From assembly GCA_035943095.1 (NCBI GenBank), contig DASZCN010000066.1:1-49732 (forward strand): 49,732 nt of DNA, read 5' to 3'. Below the pieces are notes generated by a model. The model saw only the letters and a list, made by a program, of their open reading frames with translations. It was not told the DNA's origin and ran no database searches. Source of the DNA: AG41 sp035943095 (GTDB taxonomy: Bacteria > Gemmatimonadota > Gemmatimonadetes > Gemmatimonadales > GWC2-71-9). Numbering within the stretch: position 1 is the first letter of the stretch; each line of letters opens with the position of its first letter. The translations under genes and the position numbers were made by a program. This document shows, piece after piece, positions 6,062 through 13,181 of this stretch.

Positions 6062-6778
6062 ATGCCACTCGCACTCCCGTACTCCATTCCGCTCGTCGCC
6101 GCCGGTGCGACCTTGGCGGCATGGGCGTACGGCACGTACGAGCCGAATAGCCCCGTGTTCGGGCGCGCCATCGGCCGAGGGGTTCGCACGGGGCGCGTGG
6201 CGTACCTCACGTTCGACGATGGTCCCAATCCCGGCGCCACGGAGCCGATCCTCGACACGCTCGCGGCACACCGCGTCCCCGCGGCGTTCTTCATGGTGGG
6301 CGAGCACGTGCGCCGCTTTCCCACAGTGGCCCGCCGCGTCGCCGCCCTGGGCCATGAAGTCGGCAATCACACGCTGCGACACAAGAAGCTGCACTTCCTC
6401 GGGCCGTCGCGGATTCGCGAAGAGCTCGTGCGCGCGCACGAGTTGATCGCCGGTACCACCGGGCGGGACCCCCGGAGCTTCCGGGCGCCCCACGGCTACC
6501 GCAATCCATTCGTCGCGCCGGCGGTCCGCCGCCTCGCGTACACCGTGTTCGGTTGGACCTTCGGCGTGTGGGACTCAGACCCTCGCGTGACGGGGGAGGA
6601 AATCCGGGGGCGCGTGCGCCGGAAGCTCAAGCCAGGCGCCATCATCCTGCTGCATGACGGTGACGGTTACGACCCGACCGGCGATCGTCGCCGGACGGCG
6701 GCCGCCCTCCCCGGGATCATCGCAGACGCGCGCGCACGGGGCTTCGAGTTTCGTCCCCTCGGCGAGCTCATCCGGTGA
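6062..6778 (+). CDS. polysaccharide deacetylase (NodB homology domain)
   Basis: Metal-dependent carbohydrate de-N-acetylase of 238 aa. An N-terminal hydrophobic segment (residues 4-22) acts as anchor or signal. All NodB motifs are present: TFDDGPN (Asp52/Asp53), GNHTLRH (His103/His107), RAPHGYRNP, VWDSDPR and ILLHDGDG. The start at ATG 6062 fits both protein length and the TATTAT element; frames extended upstream run into the RNA terminator. It overlaps the next gene by 4 nt (GTGA), so the two are probably translated together. The substrate could be peptidoglycan or a surface glycan; the sequence does not say which. Confidence 0.92.
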   Translation: MPLALPYSIPLVAAGATLAAWAYGTYEPNSPVFGRAIGRGVRTGRVAYLTFDDGPNPGATEPILDTLAAHRVPAAFFMVGEHVRRFPTVARRVAALGHEVGNHTLRHKKLHFLGPSRIREELVRAHELIAGTTGRDPRSFRAPHGYRNPFVAPAVRRLAYTVFGWTFGVWDSDPRVTGEEIRGRVRRKLKPGAIILLHDGDGYDPTGDRRRTAAALPGIIADARARGFEFRPLGELIR

Positions 6779-7701
6779 ACGCGACGCGCTGGCGCTGGGT
6801 GGGGTGGCTGATCGGCCTCGTCGGTGTCGGCTTGGCCCTCAAGTTCTTCACCGGCTTCCCGTGGCGTGTCACCTTCGCGGCGGTGCTGGGGGCGAACGCG
6901 TGGTTGCTTGGTGTCGCCCTGGTGGTCAACCTCTCGTCGCTCGTCGCCAAGGGATGGGGGTGGCACCTGATCCTGAAACCCGTGGCGCCACACACCTGGC
7001 GCGCGGCCCAGGAAGCAAATCTCGTCGGCGCGGCGGTCAACGACCTGTCGATTGCCGTCGCTGGTGAAGCGGCCCGGATCCACGTGATCGGACAGCGAGC
7101 CGGCGTCCCACTGGGGGCTGCAGCCTCTTCGGTGGTCTGGACTCGTGTGGCCGAAGCACTCGCATTGGCCATCTTCCTCGTGATGGCACCGAGCGTCCTC
7201 GACCTCGAGCCGTGGTTGCGGGCGATGCAAGTCGGCGTCGGATTGGCCCTGGTCGTTGTGCTGCTGTTGGCCTGGGCGCGAGGATGGGGGTGGCTCGCCG
7301 ATCAGCTACCGGCGTCTATCCGGACCCGTCTCGAGCCGCTCCGCATGATGGGCCGCGGCGGGCGGCTGCTGCTCCCTACGCTGTTCGGCGTCTACAACTG
7401 GGCCGCCCAGTGGGCGACCTACCATCTCGTGCTGCTGGCGACGGGCATCCCGGCGTCCTTCGCGGCGTCGTTCACCGCTCTCATCGCGGCAAACCTGACC
7501 GGCCTCCTGCGGCCCACGCCGGCCAACGTCGGCGTCACGCAAGCGGCGCTGGTCGTAGGTCTGTTGCCATTCGGCGTGGCACCCGAGCAGGCGGTCGCGG
7601 CCGGCCTCGTGCTGCAGGGACTGCAGGTCCTCCCGGTACTGGGGCTGGGCGCCATGGTGACCGGGTGGCGCCTGCTGAGGCTCGAGGCGGAGCTCACCTA
7701 G
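6775..7701 (+). CDS. flippase-like integral membrane protein (UPF0104/AglD-LPG-synthase-type)
   Basis: A 308-aa protein with about eight hydrophobic segments, matching the lysylphosphatidylglycerol synthase transmembrane region (COG0392), without the aminoacyl-transfer domain. It keeps the family pattern around EAARIHVIG...AASSVVWTRVAEALALA and, near the C terminus, NLTGLLRPTPANVGVTQAALV. GTG 6775 overlaps the deacetylase stop. Pairing with a NodB enzyme suggests work on a lipid-linked or cell-surface glycan, which is inference. Members of the family are often annotated as glycan or lipid flippases with little direct proof. Confidence 0.82.
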   Translation: MNATRWRWVGWLIGLVGVGLALKFFTGFPWRVTFAAVLGANAWLLGVALVVNLSSLVAKGWGWHLILKPVAPHTWRAAQEANLVGAAVNDLSIAVAGEAARIHVIGQRAGVPLGAAASSVVWTRVAEALALAIFLVMAPSVLDLEPWLRAMQVGVGLALVVVLLLAWARGWGWLADQLPASIRTRLEPLRMMGRGGRLLLPTLFGVYNWAAQWATYHLVLLATGIPASFAASFTALIAANLTGLLRPTPANVGVTQAALVVGLLPFGVAPEQAVAAGLVLQGLQVLPVLGLGAMVTGWRLLRLEAELT

Positions 7702-7768
7702 GCAGCACGGCGCGACAAAACGCCTTACCGCTCGTGAAAAAGGGTGATGGGACCGGGCCCACCGCGCG

Positions 7769-7774
7769 TAGGTT
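7769..7774 (+). promoter_or_regulatory. -10-like element of a leaderless start
   Basis: TAGGTT followed by six bases and GTG 7781 repeats the TANNNT-N6-start layout seen at 4726 and 6050. Confidence 0.45.
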
Positions 7775-7780
7775 GCCCGC

Positions 7781-7981
7781 GTGGCGCCCGCTTTCACCAT
7801 GCCCGATCCCGCGACGCGGCGGCGGCTCGCCGCCCTCGCCGACGTCAACAACGCGCTCTGTGCTGCCCGCTGTGCCGCCCAGCTGGCCGGACGCGAGACC
7901 GGCGAGTTCCTGGTCCGCGAGCTGCTTCTCACCGTGATCGATCAAATCGACCGCGCCGCAGCGGCGCTGCGGCGGCTGTGA
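7781..7981 (+). CDS. small helical protein of unknown function
   Basis: A 66-aa protein (ATG 7799 would give 60 aa). It is rich in Ala, Arg and Leu, with two Cys close together (ALCAARCAAQ), and looks like two amphipathic helices. No family recognised. The start at GTG 7781 is favoured by the TANNNT element 6 nt before it. It is convergent with the acyltransferase gene and lies directly against the repeat at 7985. Confidence 0.5.
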   Translation: MAPAFTMPDPATRRRLAALADVNNALCAARCAAQLAGRETGEFLVRELLLTVIDQIDRAAAALRRL

Positions 7982-7984
7982 GCC

Positions 7985-8028
7985 ACCGTCACAACCTCCC
8001 CCGTCCTCCACCATCCTCCCCCGACCTT
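7985..8028. repeat. single arm of degenerate 10-nt repeats at the acyltransferase 3' end
   Basis: It reads CCTCCCCCGT, CCTCCACCAT, CCTCCCCCGA, CCTT from 7995, the same unit type as at 5421-5461, here without an opposing arm. The acyltransferase stop codon lies inside it, so the protein's Gly/Arg-rich last residues are repeat-encoded. Confidence 0.6.
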
Positions 8029-9395
8029 CTGAGCCGTTGCGGGTCGGGGTCGGTGTCGTGAGCCTTGTGAAAGGGCACGCGAGGGCTCCGAATCGGCAGT
8101 AAGTGCGCGATCGAGTTGGCGTAGAACTCGAGGATGGGCCTGCCGCGGGGCAGGACCACGAGACTGTCGCCGTCGGCGACCACCAGGCGGCGCATCCGGA
8201 GCATCCGCCAGGCGCGGTCCCACACGTCGCCGATACGCGAGCCGCCCCGCACGACCTTCGCGTTCACGTCGCGCAGTCGGTCCCGCAGCTGATCCATCCG
8301 GTCGAGCACCGCCGACTTTGGGATCACGATCTGCCCGAACGAAAGCAGTGCCGCCGCAGCCAGCGGGACGGGCGTCACCGGGATGATGGCGCCGATCCGC
8401 TGCATCAATTCCGCCGCCAGGCGCTCGAGCTCGGGGAGGCGTCGTTCCTTGGGGAGCTCGAGCACGCCCGGCCGCGTCGCCAGCCAGCGGCGCAGCGACA
8501 ACGGAGTGCCGAAGTTGACGGCGGCGCGGCCATAGCGCTTGAGTCGCCCGGTCACGAGCCGTAACGTGTTGGTGGTCAAGTAGCTAGCGACCGTCACGAG
8601 CTGGGCAAATCGCCCCGGCCTGTCCCGCTCGTCGACCAGCTCGCGTGTGAGGGCCCGGTCCTCGAGCACACGATCGAAATTGATCGCGACCGGCACGAAC
8701 CAGATATCGCGATCGAAGGCGGGGTCGAGGATCGTACGGCACACGTAGTCGAGCAAGCCGAGCTTCGCCCGCCCCAGGCGGCCGTCGCGCGACAGGCGGC
8801 CCTCGGGAAAGAACCCCTGCGTAACACCGTTCTTGGTGATCAAGTGCACGTAGCGCTCGAGCACCGCGTGATACAGCGGCTCGCGGAAGCCGCGGCGGAT
8901 GAAGTAGGACCCGAATGACTTGAACACGTACTCGAGGGGCCAGATCCGCGCCCATTCGCCCACCGCGTAGCTCACATGAGCCCCATAGGCGAGGACGTAG
9001 GCGACGACGACATAGTCCACGTTCGAGCGGTGGTTCATCATGTAGACCACCACATCCCGCTTCGGAATCCCCTCGAGCGACGCCTCGTCCTGATAATCCA
9101 CGGTGACGCGGTAGAGCAGGTTCAGCACGACCTTCGCGAAATTGTAGCCGATGCGGTAATACGAGAGGACGTTGAGCTGCGGGACGATCTCGTTGATGTA
9201 GGCGTCCACGCGCCGCCGGACGTCCGCGTCGGACAGGTTGTGTTCGCTGGCGTGCTGGGCGATGGCGTCCCGGACGATCGGGTCTTCGGCGAGCGCGGTC
9301 TTCGCTGCGCGACGCTGTTGCAGATGATAGCGCGCCAGGCGGGCGTGAAACTCGTGGATCGCGCGCAGGGCCCGGCGCCCGAGCCACCCGGTCAC
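7989..9395 (-). CDS. plsB: glycerol-3-phosphate acyltransferase, PlsB-like
   Basis: Predicted to acylate the sn-1 position of glycerol-3-phosphate at the inner membrane, the first step of phospholipid synthesis. The acyltransferase block is clear: NHRSNVD (HX4D, His122/Asp127), then FFPEGRLSRDGR for phosphate binding and VPVAINFDRVLE. At 468 aa it is much shorter than PlsB of Escherichia coli (about 800 aa) and resembles the compact bacterial forms. It overlaps the protease gene by 4 nt. The C-terminal tail (QRLRRSGEDGGGRGRL) comes from the repeat at 7985 and is unlikely to be conserved. Confidence 0.88.
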   Translation of the reverse strand: MTGWLGRRALRAIHEFHARLARYHLQQRRAAKTALAEDPIVRDAIAQHASEHNLSDADVRRRVDAYINEIVPQLNVLSYYRIGYNFAKVVLNLLYRVTVDYQDEASLEGIPKRDVVVYMMNHRSNVDYVVVAYVLAYGAHVSYAVGEWARIWPLEYVFKSFGSYFIRRGFREPLYHAVLERYVHLITKNGVTQGFFPEGRLSRDGRLGRAKLGLLDYVCRTILDPAFDRDIWFVPVAINFDRVLEDRALTRELVDERDRPGRFAQLVTVASYLTTNTLRLVTGRLKRYGRAAVNFGTPLSLRRWLATRPGVLELPKERRLPELERLAAELMQRIGAIIPVTPVPLAAAALLSFGQIVIPKSAVLDRMDQLRDRLRDVNAKVVRGGSRIGDVWDRAWRMLRMRRLVVADGDSLVVLPRGRPILEFYANSIAHLLPIRSPRVPFHKAHDTDPDPQRLRRSGEDGGGRGRL

Positions 9396-10456
9396 GCGGT
9401 CTCGCCTCCCTCCTTCTTGAGCTGGGCGTATCCCATGCCGCGCAGGATCGTGATGCGCTTCGCCATCGGAGGGTGGGTGGCGAGGAAATCGGCGAACATC
9501 CCTTCGTGCCCGGTCAACCGCCGGCCGAGCGGATCCGCGATGCAGAGGTGCGCGGCGCCGCGCTTGATGTGCGTCGTGGGTGCGTCCGCCGCTTCGATCT
9601 TTTGCAGCGCACTGGCCAGCGCCAGCGGGTTGCGGGTGAATTGAGCGCTCATCGCATCCGCCAGGTACTCGCGTTTGCGGCTCACGGCCAGGGCCAGGAT
9701 CTGTGCGATGATCGGGGCCAGGAGCCAGGAGATTATCCAGACCACGAGAAGGACGATGAGGAGCGGGCCGGCGCCACCCTTCTTGCCTCCGCCCCCTCCC
9801 CCGGACGACCCTCCGCCGCCCCCTCCCCCATCTCCTCCTCCCCAGCTGCCTCCGCCGCGGAGCACCCGTGTGGCGCCGTCGTGCATCAAGGCCACTGCTC
9901 CCACCAACGCCGCGAGCGTGGTCATCAGGCGCACGTCGAGGTTCTTCACGTGTCCGAGCTCATGACCGATGACCGCTTGCAGCTCTTCCCGACTGCACAG
10001 ATCGAGCAGACCCTGCGTCACTGCTAGGTGGGCATGCAGCGGATCGGTCCCGGTCGCGAACGCGTTGGGATCGGGGTCGTCCACGATCCAGATGCGAGGC
10101 CGCGGCACGCCGGCCGCGATCGCCATCTCCTCCACGACGTTGACCAGCTGTTTTTCCTTGGGATCGGTCGGGTCGACCACCTCCCGCGCACCGGTGGACC
10201 ACAGCACCTTCTCGGGTCCGGTCGCGTACGCGTACCAGGCGGTGCACACCGCGATCGCGGTGAGCGCCAAGCCGAACCAGGGGAACACGTGATGGTACGC
10301 GGTGACCGCAGCGTCGCGGGTGGACAGGTAGTAGATGTAGTCCCCGCCAAACCCCAGCCAGGCGAAAAAGATGACGAAGCCGATCACCAACAGGACGGTG
10401 CGCCGGCGATTGGCCTCCTGTTGTTGAAAGAGGTTGAGCGAGGCGTCGTCGCTCAC
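9392..10456 (-). CDS. M48 family zinc metalloprotease (HtpX-like) with a Gly-rich loop
   Basis: Membrane protease of 354 aa. Two transmembrane segments sit near residues 20-38 and 58-75. HELGH (His165/Glu166/His169) gives the zinc site, and the third ligand is probably Glu in KREYLADAMS. A long Gly/Ser loop lies between HELGH and a further hydrophobic pair. GTG 10456 is chosen because it forms a GTGA overlap with the LemA stop; a longer reading would run back into lemA. Adjacent LemA and M48 genes are common in bacteria, and a joint role in membrane-protein quality control is the usual inference. Confidence 0.9.
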   Translation of the reverse strand: MSDDASLNLFQQQEANRRRTVLLVIGFVIFFAWLGFGGDYIYYLSTRDAAVTAYHHVFPWFGLALTAIAVCTAWYAYATGPEKVLWSTGAREVVDPTDPKEKQLVNVVEEMAIAAGVPRPRIWIVDDPDPNAFATGTDPLHAHLAVTQGLLDLCSREELQAVIGHELGHVKNLDVRLMTTLAALVGAVALMHDGATRVLRGGGSWGGGDGGGGGGGSSGGGGGGKKGGAGPLLIVLLVVWIISWLLAPIIAQILALAVSRKREYLADAMSAQFTRNPLALASALQKIEAADAPTTHIKRGAAHLCIADPLGRRLTGHEGMFADFLATHPPMAKRITILRGMGYAQLKKEGGETA

Positions 10457-11037
10457 GCCTTCGGCTTCATCGTCAGGTCGACCTGGGGGACCGCCTTCTC
10501 GGCCTGATCCTCGATCTCCCACAGGTCGGCGGACTGCGCCTTGGCGATCCCCGCCACCAGGTTTGTCGGGAATTGCTGCTGCTTCGTGTTGTACTGGGTG
10601 GCCGTGTCGTTGTACAGCTGGCGAGCGAACGCCACCTTGTTTTCAGTCGACGCCAGCTCTTCCTGGAGCTGCCCGATGTTGCCGGTCGCCTTGAGCTGCG
10701 GATACTGCTCCACGACCACCATCAGCCGCTGGAGCGTGGAGGACAGGGCGTTCTCCGCCTGGCTGATCTGCTTTATGCCCTCGGGTCCCGCCGCATTGAC
10801 TTTCACGGCCTGGTTGCGCGCCTGAATCACCGCCTCGAGGGTCGATCGCTCGAAGTCCATGGCGCCTTTGACCGCGTTCACGAGGTTCGGGATAAGATCG
10901 TGACGCCGCTTCAGCTGAACGTCGATCTGCTTGAACGCGTTGAGGGTCTGGTTCTTGAGGGAGATGAGCCCGTTGTACGCGCCAATCAGCCAGGCGACGA
11001 CCACGACGAGGACTACCAGCAGGATCCAAGAGAACAT
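10453..11037 (-). CDS. lemA: LemA family protein
   Basis: A 194-aa protein with an N-terminal transmembrane helix (FSWILLVVLVVVVAWLIG) followed by a long helical domain. Family hallmarks are YNGLISLKN, AFKQIDVQLKRRHDLIPNLV and the later ENKVAFARQLYND...Y segment ending near FP. The bulk of the protein should lie outside the inner membrane. Function is not settled for the family. It overlaps the downstream M48 protease gene (GTGA), which supports a two-protein complex. A short AGGTTGTGGAGGTTAGGG repeat fragment separates it from the MerR-like gene. Confidence 0.93.
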   Translation of the reverse strand: MFSWILLVVLVVVVAWLIGAYNGLISLKNQTLNAFKQIDVQLKRRHDLIPNLVNAVKGAMDFERSTLEAVIQARNQAVKVNAAGPEGIKQISQAENALSSTLQRLMVVVEQYPQLKATGNIGQLQEELASTENKVAFARQLYNDTATQYNTKQQQFPTNLVAGIAKAQSADLWEIEDQAEKAVPQVDLTMKPKA

Positions 11038-11061
11038 CGCGGTACCCCAAGGTTGTGGAGG

Positions 11062-11715
11062 TTAGGGCGCGGGCATCAATTTCGCGAGCGCCTGGCGCAC
11101 GGCCTCGGCGACCGCGGCGTCATCTGGCCCGAGCCGCGCCAACGGGTGAGCCGTCTCGACGTGCAGCTCCATGCCTCGGCTGACCGGAATCCGGCGCCAG
11201 GAGCTCGAGCTCTCCGGATCGCGGCCCGCATCCCGCTCCAGCCACGCCGTCAGTGCGCGACCCGACTTCCCGCGCGGCGGGGCACCCTTGCTCTTGAGCG
11301 GCAGCCGGTCCGGGACGAGGAGCGAGGGCCCCAGTGTTTGCGCCGCCCGCCGCTCCAGCACGTCACCGGTCTGATCCCGCATCTCCTTGGTGATGGAGGC
11401 GAGCGTCGTGCCTTCCATCTGCCTGAGCTTGATCCAGAGGAGCTGGAGAAAGTGTCGGTAGGAGTACGTCGCCGCCGTACCCCGCCCTTCGGGTGGGCTG
11501 ACGAGGCCCTTCGTGACGTAGAAGCGGATCGCCCGCTCGCTCGGTTGCGCCTTCGCCGCCGCGTTGATGGGTGTGATCGCAGACGTGTCGAGCACCGCCC
11601 CCACCAGGGCGGCGAGATCGCGGAGATTCCAGGGCGCGAGGTTGCGGTACTCCCGCAGAACGTGGATCGGCTCGTGCTGTGGCGCCCCCCCGCCCCCCGC
11701 GCCCCCCGCCGTCAC
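11062..11715 (-). CDS. MerR-type transcriptional regulator
   Basis: A 217-aa protein with a winged-helix MerR-like domain at residues about 50-115. The stretch SERAIRFYVTKGLVSPPEGR is the characteristic helix-turn-helix plus wing start, and YSYRHFLQLLWIKLRQMEGTTLASI matches the following helices. The domain is preceded by about 45 residues rather than being at the very N terminus. The C-terminal half has no recognised effector domain and no Cys pattern for metals. It overlaps the receiver gene upstream by 4 nt (ATGA), so it is the last gene of a three-regulator operon. Confidence 0.82.
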   Translation of the reverse strand: MTAGGAGGGGAPQHEPIHVLREYRNLAPWNLRDLAALVGAVLDTSAITPINAAAKAQPSERAIRFYVTKGLVSPPEGRGTAATYSYRHFLQLLWIKLRQMEGTTLASITKEMRDQTGDVLERRAAQTLGPSLLVPDRLPLKSKGAPPRGKSGRALTAWLERDAGRDPESSSSWRRIPVSRGMELHVETAHPLARLGPDDAAVAEAVRQALAKLMPAP

Positions 11716-12116
11716 GCCTCAGCGCCTCCCCGCTCACGCTCCTGGTCCGCGCGAGCCGTCAGGGCGAGCCAGTCGAGGACTTCGTGGAGATTGAACGGCT
11801 TGCGGATCACGGCGCACCGGTGGCGCTCGAGCCAGGTGCGCACCTCGTCTGCATCCGCGTCGCCCGTCATGATCGCGATGCGGCCGTCGAATCTGGGCCA
11901 GCGGTGCACGATCGCGAGGTACAACGCCAGCCCGGACATCGTGGGCAGGCGGATGTCGAGCAGGATCGCGTCAGGGTGCTCGGTGGCGAGGAGCTCGTAA
12001 GCGGTCTCCGCGCTGCCGGCCCCGATCATGCGGATGCCGTGGCGCGACAGCGAACGCTCGAGCACCCGGCGCAGCGGGGCCTCGTCGTCGACGACGAGAA
12101 CGGTGCGGGGAATCAT
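11712..12116 (-). CDS. stand-alone response-regulator receiver (CheY-like)
   Basis: A 134-aa single receiver domain. The acidic pair is in LVVDDE, the phosphoacceptor is Asp54 in ILLDIRLPTMSG, the Thr is in AIMTGDAD and the Lys in AVIRKPF. No output domain follows. It overlaps both neighbours by 4 nt, so it is made together with the AraC-like and MerR-like regulators. No histidine kinase is adjacent, hence the input is unknown. Confidence 0.93.
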   Translation of the reverse strand: MIPRTVLVVDDEAPLRRVLERSLSRHGIRMIGAGSAETAYELLATEHPDAILLDIRLPTMSGLALYLAIVHRWPRFDGRIAIMTGDADADEVRTWLERHRCAVIRKPFNLHEVLDWLALTARADQERERGGAEA

Positions 12117-12916
12117 GCCGACGATACCGAGGCCTGCGTGGGCGGCGCCGTGTGGAAGCGTTGGACCACGCGCGCGAGCGCGTCGTTCGAGCCGAGTGAG
12201 AGCCGCATCTCACCGGCCGTAAGTCCCAGGTAGGCACGCGCGTGCAGCTGCAGCGTCTTGGTCTGCGAATATCCCAACCGCTTCGCCACGTCCTCGATCG
12301 TGAAGCCGGGGTCCTGCAGCAGGCGGTGGGCATACAACACGCGCGCGGCACAGAGAAAATGCCGGGGCGAGGGCAGGCCCACGCGGGTGAACCACCGCTC
12401 GCAGGTACGCCGGTCCACTCGCGCCCGCACCGCGACCTGGCCGACGGTCTGGACCTCGCCGGGCGAGCGCAACGCCTCCTCGAGCACCCAGCGGAGCTCG
12501 CTCGGCAGCGGCGACAGCGCGTCCGCGAGTTGGTCCAGGAGCTGGCGCGACGAGGAGCGAGCTTCCTCCTGGCCGAGCACTTCACGCAGGCGGCTGGGAT
12601 GGTCGTCGTAGTTGGCGAAGACCACGTGCTGGATGCCGCGCTGGCCTAGCGCCAGGAGCACGCCCGCCGTCCGCGGGGTGAGCGTCGTGTACAGGATGAG
12701 CGGTAAGGAGGGGAAGAGCACCCGCAATCGCTCGATCTCTTGTGACCGAGCGTCCCCCGAGAGCAGGGGGTCGACGACTGCCAGTTCCACGGGGCGTCCG
12801 CGGATGGCGCCCAGCACATCGTCCCACGTCTGGGCCTGCGCCACGGTGAAGCGGGAGGCGGCGGCCCGGCGCAGCTTGTGGAACTGGACGTCCGAGACGG
12901 CGGCTAAGACGAGCAT
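12113..12916 (-). CDS. AraC-family regulator with a degenerate receiver-like N terminus
   Basis: A 267-aa protein. The C-terminal part (about 145-245) has two helix-turn-helix units typical of AraC/XylS: VGQVAVRARVDRRTCERWF and FTIEDVAKRLGYSQTKTLQLHARAYLGLTAGE. The N-terminal ~120 residues look like a receiver fold (ELAVVDPLLSGD, LPLILYTTL) but lack the acidic N-terminal pocket, so phosphorylation is unlikely. First gene of the three-regulator operon. Three tandem motifs at 12919-12977 lie right before its start codon and are good candidates for self-control. Confidence 0.85.
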   Translation of the reverse strand: MLVLAAVSDVQFHKLRRAAASRFTVAQAQTWDDVLGAIRGRPVELAVVDPLLSGDARSQEIERLRVLFPSLPLILYTTLTPRTAGVLLALGQRGIQHVVFANYDDHPSRLREVLGQEEARSSSRQLLDQLADALSPLPSELRWVLEEALRSPGEVQTVGQVAVRARVDRRTCERWFTRVGLPSPRHFLCAARVLYAHRLLQDPGFTIEDVAKRLGYSQTKTLQLHARAYLGLTAGEMRLSLGSNDALARVVQRFHTAPPTQASVSSA

Positions 12917-12918
12917 GA

Positions 12919-12977
12919 ATGCCCCAAAACCCCTAAATGTCGCAAAATCGCCCTACGATGCCGCAAAAACGCCCTAA
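12919..12977. promoter_or_regulatory. three tandem 18-21-nt direct repeats, probable AraC-type operator
   Basis: The motif ATGNCGCAAAAnCGCCCTA occurs at 12919 (as ATGCCCCAAAAC-CCCTA), at 12937 (ATGTCGCAAAATCG-CCCTA) and at 12958 (ATGCCGCAAAAACG-CCCTA). The starts are 18 and 21 nt apart, on one face of the helix. The repeats touch the regulator's start codon. Confidence 0.65.
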
Positions 12978-12990
12978 AAACTGGACGCTC

Positions 12991-13041
12991 GCATACCCAG
13001 GTTCTTGTGTCCTGTTGCACCAGTACCACACCCAGGTATGC
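12991..13041. promoter_or_regulatory. 7-bp inverted repeat in the upstream region of the small peptide gene
   Basis: GCATACC (12991-12997) and GGTATGC (13035-13041) are perfect complements flanked by CAGG/CCCA. They lie between the tandem repeats and the 41-aa gene. They may be an operator or part of a leader hairpin. Confidence 0.35.
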
Positions 13042-13051
13042 GGAGGTTCTA

Positions 13052-13177
13052 ATGTCCCGGATTCGCGCCCTCTTCGCCCTTTTGGTCGTCGCGTTCGCTC
13101 TCTCCACCGTCGCTTGCGCCGACGCCACCGGTCCCCGCCACGGCTGCGACTATCAGAACAGCAACACCTGCCATTAG
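13052..13177 (+). CDS. 41-aa exported peptide, probable small lipoprotein
   Basis: ATG 13052 has a good ribosome site (GGAGG, 13042-13046). The peptide starts with a classical signal sequence (MSRIRALFALLVVAFALSTV) ending in a lipobox-like TVAC. That leaves a mature part of about 20 residues with three Cys, including a CDYQNSNTC loop. The DATGP segment is a pattern I associate with short secreted proteins in Gemmatimonadota (impression, not checked). The stop is 4 nt from the stop of the convergent TPR gene. It is either a tiny lipoprotein or a secreted signal peptide. Confidence 0.6.
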   Translation: MSRIRALFALLVVAFALSTVACADATGPRHGCDYQNSNTCH

Positions 13178-13181
13178 CAGA

